A DNA stretch of 64,000 nt, taken from positions 34,471,362 to 34,535,361 of the forward strand of contig JAUPFT010000016.1 in NCBI GenBank assembly GCA_036936625.1. Direction: 5' to 3'. Numbering within the stretch: the stretch's first letter is position 1; the number at the start of each line of letters is the position of its first letter. Shown here piece by piece: positions 44,701 through 50,837 of the stretch. A program made the position numbers and the translations under genes. Origin of the DNA: Parnassius smintheus behrii. Its lineage: Eukaryota; Arthropoda; Insecta; Lepidoptera; Papilionidae. Below the pieces are notes generated by a model, which saw nothing but the letters and a program-made list of their open reading frames with translations, searched no databases and was not told the DNA's origin.

Positions 44701-46113
44701 AATCTTATCAAATCAATAATTTAATAAAACACAAATTACACCATTGGCACCATTGAAGTTGTAAGTCCCAATTTTTATACACGGATATACCAAGTATCCG
44801 ACAGCAGCTGTTTTAATACCTTCTTAGAAAAGGAAGAGAACAGCGGAAGTATTTGTAGACTTTTAGGTTTTCAATTTTAGTTCGATCTATACATACCTAC
44901 TGAGATACGTTCGACAATTTTTAAAATGCAATTTTATTTCATGACAGGCCCTTCGCGCTAAGCGCACCGTCGAATTGTCGTTCGAGGAGGCTCAGACGCG
45001 TATCAATGAACTGACCGTCATCAACGTAAACCTGTCAAGCAGCAAGGCTAAGATCGAGCAGGAACTCGCTGCCGTTGCCGCTGACTACGATGAGATCACC
45101 AAGGAACTCCGCGTCGCTGACGAAAGATACCAGCGCGTCCAGGTTCGTAAATATTACTGATGATTACAAATGAACGGTTTAACATTGTTATTAATTATCA
45201 TTCACTGATATTTTGAGAGTTTTTAAATTTTTATGTCCATTTTATTAAAATTTCAGACTGAGCTCAAGCACACTGTAGAGCACTTACACGAGGAACAAGA
45301 AAGAATTGTTAAAATTGAAGCCATTAAGAAGTCACTCGAGATTGAAGTCAAGGTAAATATGTTTAATTATAGGGCAGTTATAACTTAAAATTGAAGAAAA
45401 TATAATGGTTCTTAAATTTTATTTCCACATCTTTAACATCTTTTACAATATCACGGGTATTAACTTATACTTTATCTTTCTCTAAAAGAATATCTCCGTC
45501 CGCTTGGAAGAAGTTGAAGCTAATGCCATCGTGGGAGGCAAGCGTATCATCAGCAAACTGGAGGCGCGCATCAAGGATTTGGAACTGGAAATGGATGAGG
45601 AAAAGAGGAGGCACGCTGAAACCATCAAGATCCTCCGCAAGAAGGAACGTCAACTTAAAGAGGTCATGATTCAGTGTGAGGAAGACCAGAAGAACATTGC
45701 CCTGCTCCAGGACTCCTTGGAAAAATGTACTCAGAAGGTCAACATCTACAAGAGGCAGTTGGCGGAACAGGTAACCAGTACCAGATTAATTCAATTAAAA
45801 ACCAGTTCAATTAAAAGCACTCAAAATACGTGGTTTTGAAAACTTTTGTTTATGATATATTTCTGGTAGTTAATTTTTGAAATAACATTAATTTCCGAAC
45901 GTATTCTCTCAACAGGAGGGCATGTCTCAACAGAGCGTGACAAGAGTCCGACGATTCCAACGCGAACTGGAGGCTGCTGAGGACCGCGCCGAATGTGCCG
46001 AGAGCAATCTCTCACTCATTCGTGCCAAGCACCGCACGTTCGTCACCACTTCCACGGTGCCTGGCTCTCAAGTTTACTTGGTACAGGAGTCCCGTTCCAT
46101 CAGCACGGAGTAA
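29661..46113 (+). CDS. Prm: Paramyosin, long muscle isoform (16 exons, 876 aa)
   Basis: Coiled-coil core protein of invertebrate muscle thick filaments, around which myosin packs. Exons: 29661-29771, 29846-29902, 31644-31730, 32671-32837, 33039-33276, 33378-33497, 34268-34534, 34608-34854, 34973-35100, 36727-36839, 42970-43159, 44207-44341, 44948-45142, 45257-45352, 45489-45770, 45916-46113. All introns are GT-AG, and the joined frame is open for 876 residues, near the known insect size of about 880. The head (residues 1-35, MSSMAKTSKYTYRSSGGG) is non-helical and Ser/Gly-rich. Residues from about 36 to 850 are unbroken heptad coiled coil without Pro. The tail (about 855-876, TVPGSQVYLVQESRSISTE) is non-helical. 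Gene identity is certain from these features; exon edges are by eye. Confidence 0.95.
29846..29902 (+). CDS. Prm: Paramyosin exon 2, residues 38-56
   Basis: DKIRLLQDDLESERELRQR, start of the rod. TTTCAG acceptor only 74 bases after exon 1; donor AGG/GTAAGG, phase 0. Confidence 0.9.
31644..31730 (+). CDS. Prm: Paramyosin exon 3, residues 57-85
   Basis: IEREKADLSVQVIQLSERLE and on to GGAESQ. Acceptor AAACAG, donor CAG/GTAATT, phase 0 on both sides. Confidence 0.9.
32325..32510 (-). repeat. Dispersed LINE/SINE 3'-tail family, in intron 3
   Basis: On the + strand: GTGCACACGTCCAGCTGATGG, TAAGTGGTG, GATACGTTGTGAGCCTTGAG, GACTAAGATGGAATGCCTC, TTGGTATTCTGTGAG. Reverse complement of the family's order. 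Confidence 0.65.
32671..32837 (+). CDS. Prm: Paramyosin exon 4, residues 86-140
   Basis: FEINRKRDTELTKLRKLLED, a block conserved in all paramyosins. Donor AG/GTAAGA, phase 2. Confidence 0.92.
33039..33276 (+). CDS. Prm: Paramyosin exon 5, residues 141-220
   Basis: RAEKEKSKFQAEVYELLAQ and on to LIKEVQDLK. Acceptor ATCAG, donor AAG/GTAACT. Confidence 0.92.
33378..33497 (+). CDS. Prm: Paramyosin exon 6, residues 221-260
   Basis: VNIENVMYLKSQVVSQLEDS and RSLLEANLHQ. Phase 0 on both sides. Confidence 0.92.
33507..34175. mobile_element. MITE, possibly piggyBac-like, in paramyosin intron 6
   Basis: Two long imperfect inverted arms (about 33551-33655 and 34015-34132) share CAGCACTT, TAGAGACTACTTTT, AAGTTTRGCATTATA and repeated GCGGTC/GACCGC words. 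The left edge sits in TATTAACCGTTC (a TTAA), and the right end carries CTCTAGGGGG. TTAA plus CCCTAGAG-like ends suggest piggyBac parentage. No transposase. It does not disturb the flanking splice sites. Confidence 0.65.
34268..34534 (+). CDS. Prm: Paramyosin exon 7, residues 261-349
   Basis: VEIDLESVRVQLEEESEARL and on to EKQKSRLQSE. Rod heptads; phase 0 on both sides. Confidence 0.93.
34608..34854 (+). CDS. Prm: Paramyosin exon 8, residues 350-431
   Basis: VEVLIIDLEKANGTARELQK and on to LGRENKKLG. Donor GGTG/GTAAGT, phase 1. Confidence 0.93.
34973..35100 (+). CDS. Prm: Paramyosin exon 9, residues 432-474
   Basis: DDLHDARANITELTRRLHEL and on to AYKEAEA. Donor GCT/GTAAGT. Confidence 0.93.
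35262..35562 (+). mobile_element. RTE fragment with inverted junction, in intron 9
   Basis: GCCACCTGCAACCATCGAC (minus-strand RTE 3' text) is followed at about 35300 by plus-strand RTE text (TTTCTCTGCGTGATAGA, CCAACGAATCAGTAAGCTGA) with many stops. Two RTE pieces in opposite directions, or one internally inverted copy. Confidence 0.65.
35575..35745 (+). repeat. Penelope tail fragment, in intron 9
   Basis: GGCTATGGGTGCAGCAAAGC then ATTCGAAACC resembles the hairpin and CGAAAC at 16053-16076. AGAAGAAATCATT matches the end of the tail. Confidence 0.5.
35815..36140 (-). mobile_element. Non-LTR fragment, same family as 3885-4487, in intron 9
   Basis: Minus-strand text of the RT end (CACGATCCTGACACACCTCT, CACATGACCAAACC-like, ATCCTGGTCACAACATCATC). 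Decayed and 5'-truncated. Confidence 0.7.
36727..36839 (+). CDS. Prm: Paramyosin exon 10, residues 475-511 (long isoform only)
   Basis: GRKAEEQRSQRLTAELGQFR to KEEEIESI. Ends in phase 2 (CG/GTAATT). It is the last exon not used by miniparamyosin and precedes the 6.1 kb intron. Confidence 0.93.
36845..37191. other. Start of intron 10, with a GC-rich block
   Basis: Block 36865-36945 (GATCTCCCGCCGGGCAAGG, TCTGCCCGGGGAGCGG) is unlike its AT-rich surroundings. A TTTGTTTCAG acceptor-like site lies at 37059-37068. Could be a repeat or a cryptic exon; no coding support. Confidence 0.3.
37223..37537 (-). pseudogene. RTE C-terminal piece
   Basis: LTAGRMRKLKVTQRAMKRA, RVTDIAQRISKLKWQWAGY, then a frameshift after SIGCPLPP in a G/A-rich run. 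Confidence 0.75.
37918..38384 (-). pseudogene. RTE reverse transcriptase, frameshifted pieces
   Basis: Two overlapping frames give VLYFKKGDDALLKNYRQISL and LCIAYVDYKEDFDPVEIWAV then GVRQGDVISPKL. The residue aligned with Ala of the YEKAFD box is changed (KEDFD). The FADD box, at about 37865-37880, is read as FDDN-like and so is lost. Confidence 0.7.
38506..39510 (-). pseudogene. RTE endonuclease end and linker, 334-codon open piece
   Basis: The longest surviving open frame of this element. KTGSDHRIVRGTQNLNVKLE holds the catalytic Ser-Asp-His of the endonuclease. A basic linker follows (AVEAKTRRSRTKKLSNHTLN), and the frame ends at FQHLQVPG just before the RT. Upstream and downstream parts are in other frames. 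Confidence 0.8.
39733..39905. other. AT-rich insert within the RTE endonuclease region
   Basis: About 170 bases of very AT-rich sequence separate two endonuclease segments that are contiguous in related elements. No clear ends or target duplication seen. Probably a small secondary insertion. Confidence 0.4.
40341..40881. other. Intron 10, AT-rich
   Basis: Nothing recognisable. Confidence 0.4.
40882..41074 (+). repeat. Dispersed ACTAGCG-type repeat, in intron 10
   Basis: GACTAGCGCTCCGGCCCGGC, GCACGGGTGATTTCTAGATC, GCGCCACCTACCGGG, ATTTCATCAAAGTTGGTCG, ending TTTTATATATAGAG. Lies about 950 bases before the miniparamyosin exon. Confidence 0.65.
41075..41835. other. Intron 10, region upstream of the miniparamyosin promoter
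   Basis: AT-rich. Contains the paralog of the 3684-3790 repeat at about 41236-41310; otherwise no features. Likely holds distal regulatory sequence, but nothing specific is visible. Confidence 0.35.
41836..41845 (+). promoter_or_regulatory. Candidate MEF2 site of the miniparamyosin promoter
   Basis: CTATATTTAA fits YTAWWWWTAR and lies about 185 bases before the miniparamyosin ATG. MEF2 is known to drive fly paramyosin gene promoters. Chance matches are frequent in such AT-rich DNA. Confidence 0.35.
41967..41974 (+). promoter_or_regulatory. TATA-like box of the internal (miniparamyosin) promoter
   Basis: TATATAAA. A start about 30 bases on (TCATCC near 42000) would leave a leader of about 20 bases before the ATG at 42022. 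The position makes it the best core-promoter candidate for the nested transcript. The leader would be unusually short, so another start further up is possible. Confidence 0.45.
42022..42890 (+). CDS. Prm: Miniparamyosin-specific first coding exon (residues 1-289)
   Basis: Start at ATG 42022 (AATGGCGCC); the in-frame TTG at 42013 is not needed. Residues 1-60 are aromatic-rich and probably folded or rod-binding: FNKWNRPPTSIYENNYGYG, INFYQPMIDYI, and LPWNNERGL. Residues about 60-255 are Lys/Ser/Asn-rich and low in hydrophobics, so probably disordered. Residues 258-289 (SYRHQIKELKETLNQFEHII) begin the coiled coil that runs on into the shared rod. The frame is open throughout 869 bases in AT-rich DNA, which supports it being real coding sequence. 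Confidence 0.9.
42022..46113 (+). CDS. Prm: Miniparamyosin, short isoform from an internal promoter (654 aa)
   Basis: Exons: 42022-42890, then the six shared paramyosin exons 42970-43159, 44207-44341, 44948-45142, 45257-45352, 45489-45770, 45916-46113. The private exon ends in phase 2 (AGCAG/GTATCT), exactly as paramyosin exon 10 does, so frame is kept. In flies miniparamyosin is a thick-filament protein of late muscle made from such an internal promoter, with a shared C-terminal part of about 363 residues; here it is 364. The unique part is 289 residues, and the total of 654 is close to the fly protein as I remember it (about 640). Identified by gene structure and N-terminal character, not by a search. 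Confidence 0.88.
42970..43159 (+). CDS. Prm: Paramyosin/miniparamyosin shared exon 11
   Basis: KQTSIEIEQLNARVVEAETK to TIKKQSLQ. Acceptor TTTGCAG. The first base completes a split codon: Arg after exon 10, Ser after the miniparamyosin exon. Confidence 0.93.
43945..44122 (+). repeat. Dispersed ACTAGCG-type repeat, in intron 11
   Basis: ACTAGCGATCCGCTCCGGC, GGGTGATTTCTGGACCTC, ATCACCTACCGGGTCC, ATTCATCAAAATCATTCGAG, ending TTTATATATAAT. Confidence 0.65.
44207..44341 (+). CDS. Prm: Shared exon 12
   Basis: LTEIQTHYDEIQRQLQVTLD to RGNYEQ, 45 codons, phase 0 on both sides. Confidence 0.93.
44342..44947. other. Intron 12
   Basis: AT-rich. Near 44580-44615 the minus strand has a weak tRNA box-B-like string (AGTTCAAATCC), possibly from an old SINE. 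Confidence 0.3.
44948..45142 (+). CDS. Prm: Shared exon 13
   Basis: ALRAKRTVELSFEEAQTRIN to ERYQRVQ-type end, 65 codons, phase 0. Confidence 0.93.
45257..45352 (+). CDS. Prm: Shared exon 14
   Basis: TELKHTVEHLHEEQERIVKI to KSLEIEVK, 32 codons, phase 0. Confidence 0.93.
45489..45770 (+). CDS. Prm: Shared exon 15
   Basis: NISVRLEEVEANAIVGGKRI to YKRQLAEQ, 94 codons. Acceptor TCTAAAAG; phase 0. Confidence 0.93.
45916..46113 (+). CDS. Prm: Shared last exon 16, C-terminal tail
   Basis: EGMSQQSVTRVRRFQRELEA, end of the rod, then the non-helical tail VPGSQVYLVQESRSISTE and TAA. Confidence 0.94.
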   Translation, partial: EGMSQQSVTRVRRFQRELEAAEDRAECAESNLSLIRAKHRTFVTTSTVPGSQVYLVQESRSISTE

Positions 46114-46435
46114 ATGACCCATCCTCCGCCCCGCTACACCAGCATTTGTCGACATCATTCATTACAGGGGCATAATTCCGGTCGGGTATAATAAGCCTAG
46201 TCGTTTGTTAAGTGATTTTTGAGTTACAAGATAGATAGCGCTAGTAGATATAATATACATCTAATAACGCCAAAAATTGACCTAACGCGGTTCGGGACGG
46301 GCGCTCGGCGGGTCGACATGCCATAATGATGCTGTGTCTCCACAATGATTTAGGCGACCGCTGACCGCTCATCCCAATACGATTTTTCTATTGTAACAGC
46401 TAAAATTATTAAAATAAAGAACCAAAAAACTGATA
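46114..46435 (+). other. Prm: 3' untranslated region of paramyosin and miniparamyosin
   Basis: About 320 bases from the stop to just past the poly-A signal. No open frame. Confidence 0.7.
46413..46418 (+). terminator. Prm: Polyadenylation signal
   Basis: AATAAA, 300 bases after the stop codon. Further AATAAA strings at about 46524 and 46564 could serve a longer form. Confidence 0.6.
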
Positions 46436-47037
46436 AAGCCTTTTTTTTTCATTGTCTAATGTAAGGTCACCAATGCTGCAGACTACGACGAAGTTTTGTA
46501 CCGTAATTAAGGCGCAGTAATTAAAATAAAGGAATTATTTTATAATATTATTTATTAATTGTACAATAAATATTGTACGGTTGTAATTGTAACTTGTAAT
46601 AATTAAAAATAAATGCTATTTATGTCAAAGAAAAAAAACAATAAAAGTTAAAAACAGCCATGATTTTTATTTAACATAAATATTTATAATAGAGACAAAA
46701 GGAGATATATATGAAACAGTATAATAAATAATTCTTAATCCTAAAAATGCACGTAGATTGAAGAAACCAAAAAAATAATCTGTAAAATGTAAGAAATGAA
46801 CCCATTCCTTGGCTATAAAAACGCTGCTCTCCGTCATCAAATCATCATAATTTTTGTCTCATTATTAACATTCTATTATCATCATGCGATAATGGTGGCT
46901 GTACTTTAAGTACTATTAGATAGGCGAATTTTAGTTCCGTTGAACGACAAAATTCCAACATTAGTCTGCTAGATGTCTTATAGTGAATGACGGGAATCAG
47001 AAACTCTCTTAATTCAGGAATAGATGTATATAATAGA
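46436..47037. other. AT-rich intergenic sequence
   Basis: No gene seen on either strand. Confidence 0.4.
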
Positions 47038-47395
47038 TGGACTGCCTAGTTGGTCTAGTGGTTGAAGTGGTGCGACTGCTGGTCATTAGGTCCTAGGTTT
47101 GAATCCCGGGTCGGGCCAAAAATCAATTATTTAGTTTTCCGTCAAGAAATTATGTTGGCGGTGCCTCACCCCCGTGCCTCGGAAAGCACGTACAGCCGTT
47201 GGTCCTGCGTCTGATCTCTCTCTGGTCGTGTCGGTTTACCGTCCCATCGGATTATGAGAGTGAGGGAATAGAGAGTGCACCTGTGCTTGCGCATACACTT
47301 GGAAACTATAATCCTGTCCTGCGTCGATGGCTAGCCTCCGTTGTGCAGGCCGCCGCGGCCGGAAATCGGTCTGGAGGACATTATTATTATTATAA
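47038..47395 (+). mobile_element. tRNA-derived SINE with (ATT)n tail
   Basis: Pol III box A TGGTCTAGTGG (47051-47061) and box B GGTTTGAATCC (47096-47106, one change from GGTTCGAATCC). A body follows (GTGCCTCACCCCCGTGCC, GAGTGAGGGAATAGAGAG, GGCCGCCGCGGCCGGAAAT, GGTCTGGAGGAC), then ATTATTATTAT. The layout and tail are those of a common lepidopteran SINE. Reasonably intact. Confidence 0.85.
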
Positions 47396-47532
47396 TATAA
47401 TAGATGTACTCGTATTCTGTCTGATGTAGTGTATTTTATTCATTGCCCTTACTTATATAAAGAATTCTAAATGTTTGTAACTGTAAAATGATGAGTGTTG
47501 TAACTCGCAATATCAAATTTTTTTGACAACGC

Positions 47533-47627
47533 AAATTTAAAAAGGACATTAGCCTGATGTTCCTTTTAAATTTGGAGCTGTGGTAGCTTAACCAGTAACC
47601 CGGGTTCTATCCCCGCTGGCACCAATT
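47533..47627 (+). repeat. Hairpin next to a tRNA-like sequence
   Basis: AAATTTAAAAAGGACAT is inverted with two differences at about 47557-47573. Right after it lies a tRNA-like string: box A-like TAGCTTAACCA, box B-like GGTTCTATCCC, then GGCACCA. Too degenerate for a working tRNA; probably a SINE head. Confidence 0.45.
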
Positions 47628-48320
47628 AAATTGTTAGTTGCTATTTTAAGTTTTGATTTATCACATGAAGCTTGCATATCTGAGAAATAAGATAAGAAAA
47701 ACGAAGACATTTGAAGTTCACCAACATGCATTGGGGCAGCGCGGCGAAAAATTCCTTGCCCAAAAATCTTCTGAGATGAGAGAAGGCCTGTTTAGTTTTA
47801 ACTTTAACATTATTAAACAGGTCCTTAATGTTCGATCGCTTCAAATTGAGGGCCTCTCTACCTTTTCAATTTAAGTCGCACATTAAATCTTGTTTAGCCA
47901 AAAAGCATATTATTATGGAAATTATTACGTTGATGACAAAAATTCTTTGAACTGAGCTCTCGTACTACGCAGGACTAACTAGTAATTTCTATACCGATTT
48001 GGTATCTACATATATACACTTGACATTTTATGTTTATCTTATCGCTTATATAATTACAGTACTACTGTAAAAATATTTTGAACAGAGCAACTACTAAGTT
48101 TCTTACTTTCTTCCATGATTCTTCTTAGTAGAATTAGCACCACCGAACATAAAAAAAAAATTGGGGAAAACAGTGATTACATGACTATTCAAAAGTGTAT
48201 TTTAATGCCTACTTGATACGAATGAGTGAAGTCATATTCGCGCATTTTGTGTTTTAAATTCAATTCACACTTCCAAAAATTGATAAGCAGTATCGGTTTA
48301 TTAGCTTCTATCGTACTCAA
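47628..48320. other. AT-rich intergenic sequence
   Basis: The 73-codon frame at 47653-47874 has no recognised motif. Nothing else seen. Confidence 0.35.
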
Positions 48321-48321
48321 G

Positions 48322-48470
48322 TATGGTTCTCGATGGTGGCCTCGAACCGGTAGACGAAGTGTAGGGCAACCCCCTGGATGTAGTGATGACCTGGTAAGAC
48401 ATACAGGAAGTTACTGGATGCAGGTAGGCTCAATACCGTGTCTAACGGCATTCCTACGATAATGAATAAA
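48322..48470 (+). mobile_element. RTE 3'-end fragment
   Basis: Reads RWWPRTGRRSVGQPPGCSDD and LVRHTGSYWMQVG, the distal part of the RTE C-terminal region, with small deletions. Confidence 0.7.
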
Positions 48471-48519
48471 TGTCATGAACTACGAGTACTAAATTACAAA
48501 CAAGAACAAGTTACAGAAC

Positions 48520-48970
48520 AAACAGAAAAAGGTGCAGAACAAGATACAGAAAAAAATCCAAACCAAATATAGAGCCTTCGAAAAAATTGGACGTAAACGC
48601 AAGGCAAACCCTAAGAACTGGATATCTGTAAGAGCAAAAATTTTAAGAAATCATGGCAAATCGTACGTTAATAAAAAAAAACAAATAAAGTAATTCCCGA
48701 GAGACTATTGAAAACTTCATGCGGAGATAAATGCAAATTTATGTGTAAGGAAAACATTACAGAATTACAGAGAAAAATGATATTTCAAAACTACTGGGAT
48801 ATAGGGGACTTGGAACGGCAGCGAGAATATATTATGCGACGTATTTCCGTTATCAAACCGAGGTACTCGTACAAAGTACACAACAGTAATCGAGGAAATA
48901 ATTTTGCTTTTTATCTTTCAATAGGGGATAATAAACTTAGTAAGTACCTAGATAAATACAGCAAGTAAAA
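48520..48970 (+). pseudogene. Fragment of an insect repeat-associated protein family, function unknown
   Basis: Across one stop the + strand reads KIGRKRKANPKNWISVRAKI, then an open 86-codon piece from 48708 (CGDKCKFMCKENITELQRKM, YWDIGDLERQREYIMRRISV). This type (a basic KRKANP-NW start, a Cys pair, ITE/W-LGDL-RQR-YI) belongs to a family seen in many insect genomes, often in many copies. I do not know its function. The end (FAFYLSIGDNK) departs from what I expect. Probably a relic. Confidence 0.4.
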
Positions 48971-49185
48971 TACCTAGACAAATTTGATTTAATTAACGTA
49001 GATTATTTCCATCACAAGAAGAACATAATGTACACAATTTTATTTGCATTTTTACATTTCATTGTTACGTAGGCACACTATACCTATCTGACAACACATC
49101 TATTTTATTTCAATCTTCCGAAAAATCATTATTTTTATCAAAGGATACCGAACTTTCCTTTGTCGGTCTTTTGGCGTGTTGAATG

Positions 49186-49253
49186 AATTGAGAATGACTG
49201 GAATTATAATTAATTTGTAAGTAAATTAATTATAATTCCAGTCATTCTCAATT
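49186..49253. repeat. Perfect 31-bp inverted repeat with 6-base loop
   Basis: AATTGAGAATGACTGG and the next 15 bases (49186-49216) are exactly inverted at 49223-49253, loop GTAAGT. It directly precedes the hAT transposase remnant. Confidence 0.97.
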
Positions 49254-50160
49254 GACCTTTGCTTCCTTTACTGTTTTATTTCAGTCTGAAAATAGCAGTG
49301 ATAAAATCATGACAGCTATAGTTGATTGGATGGTAAAAAAATATCTTCCCTTCTCAATTTTCGATGACGAAGCTACACAAGTATATTTTCGATTGATTTG
49401 CCCAAATATGGTGTTTACTAAAAAGTCCACACTTAGAAGGAAGGTCTAAGAGAGATTTGAATAGCCTCAATTGCATCTTAAGAAATGACTACAACAATTT
49501 TCATCTAAAATGTCATTTACCATTGATGTATGGACGTCAATTGCTGGTAGGAGCTACTACAGGGTCACTATTCAATATATAGACAACGAATGGAAGTATC
49601 GATCTGTAGTCCTTGATTTTATACTATCACGCGGCCGACATACTGGGGAAGATATTGCAACGATTTTCCACCAATGTTTATTAGAATATGACATAGATGA
49701 CAAAATACAGGGTATCACGGTCGACAACGCAACTGCAAATACCTAATTTATGTATGAACTGGACAAAGAGATGCCACACTTTGATTCAGACAATCAACAT
49801 TGCCGGTGCTTTGTTTACATTTTGAACCTTGGTCTACAAGATTTATTAAAGACTTCAAGAAAATCACATGAAGACTATGAAGACGAAACTGAGGAAGATG
49901 AAGAATAATGCGCCAAATATTGCCGACACACGTGCAGCTATAACAAAATTTCTATGTATGAAAAAAATTCCAGTAAACTGATAAGAAGTTAGATATTGAA
50001 AAGGAAGTTTCAGTTTGCTTGGCTGGCGTGTCATCAAATCTGAATCCCAAACTCGACTGTCCAACGAGATGGAATTACATAATATGTTTGTGCACTTCTG
50101 TCACCGAATTGAATGATTTTCAAATCACAGATGGCAAATACTCGAAAATATACATAAGTT
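49252..50160 (+). mobile_element. hAT-family transposase remnant
   Basis: Interrupted frames: IVDWMVKKYLPFSIFDDE and LRRKV (N-terminal part), FTIDVWTSIAGRSYYRVTIQ and YIDNEWKYRSVVLDF (catalytic-domain start; first Asp in TIDVW), GRHTGEDIATIF, QGITVDNATANT (second region), HCRCFVYILNLGLQD, and DCPTRWNYI. The order is that of hAT transposases. Several stops; no dimerisation domain seen at the C-terminus. No terminal repeats identified. Confidence 0.85.
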
Positions 50161-50837
50161 CCTATTAAACTTTAAACTACCAAATATTATTAAGGTCAAA
50201 TATTAAACCCTGAGAGGCACCCACATTTATTAAATGTATGGATGACACTACTGCTATCGATTGACATTAGTATTTAAGTTTATTGATTAAAATAATTTTA
50301 TGACCTACATAATTAAAGGCTTTCAAAAGAGATGCTTTTTCCAGGTTTATAAAACCTATGACCGTTGCAATAAAACATTAATAATATCCATATGGATAAT
50401 AGATTTGAAATGAAGATCAGGTACATCTACAACTACATTTTTTTGAGACGACTCTGCAACTATACGGTTAAATTGCAAATGTTTTGTTAAAAAAATTGAA
50501 GAAACCCAATTTGCCACTTCTTTTTTAAAATCATTTAAATTTTATCAAACTACAATATAATTATAAAACTATTTTTTTTAAAGTTAAGCTGGTTTCCATC
50601 TATGTGACTGTAGCAGCCAGGCTAATCAACCCTAAATAATATATACCCTGCTGCTACCATAACACAGAAGGCGAAGAAAACATTTATTTTCTAATTATCC
50701 CCGGCTACTGAGATACTGCGGGCTGCATATCGATGCGAGATAATTTGACGTATATATTTAAATTCACTAAATCCTAAATCCACTCGGAGTCTGTTAACAG
50801 TGGACCTCATATCACCACTATTACATGACTTTACGTA
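50161..50837. other. AT-rich intergenic sequence
   Basis: Short LINE-like scraps are possible, but nothing is supportable. Confidence 0.3.
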
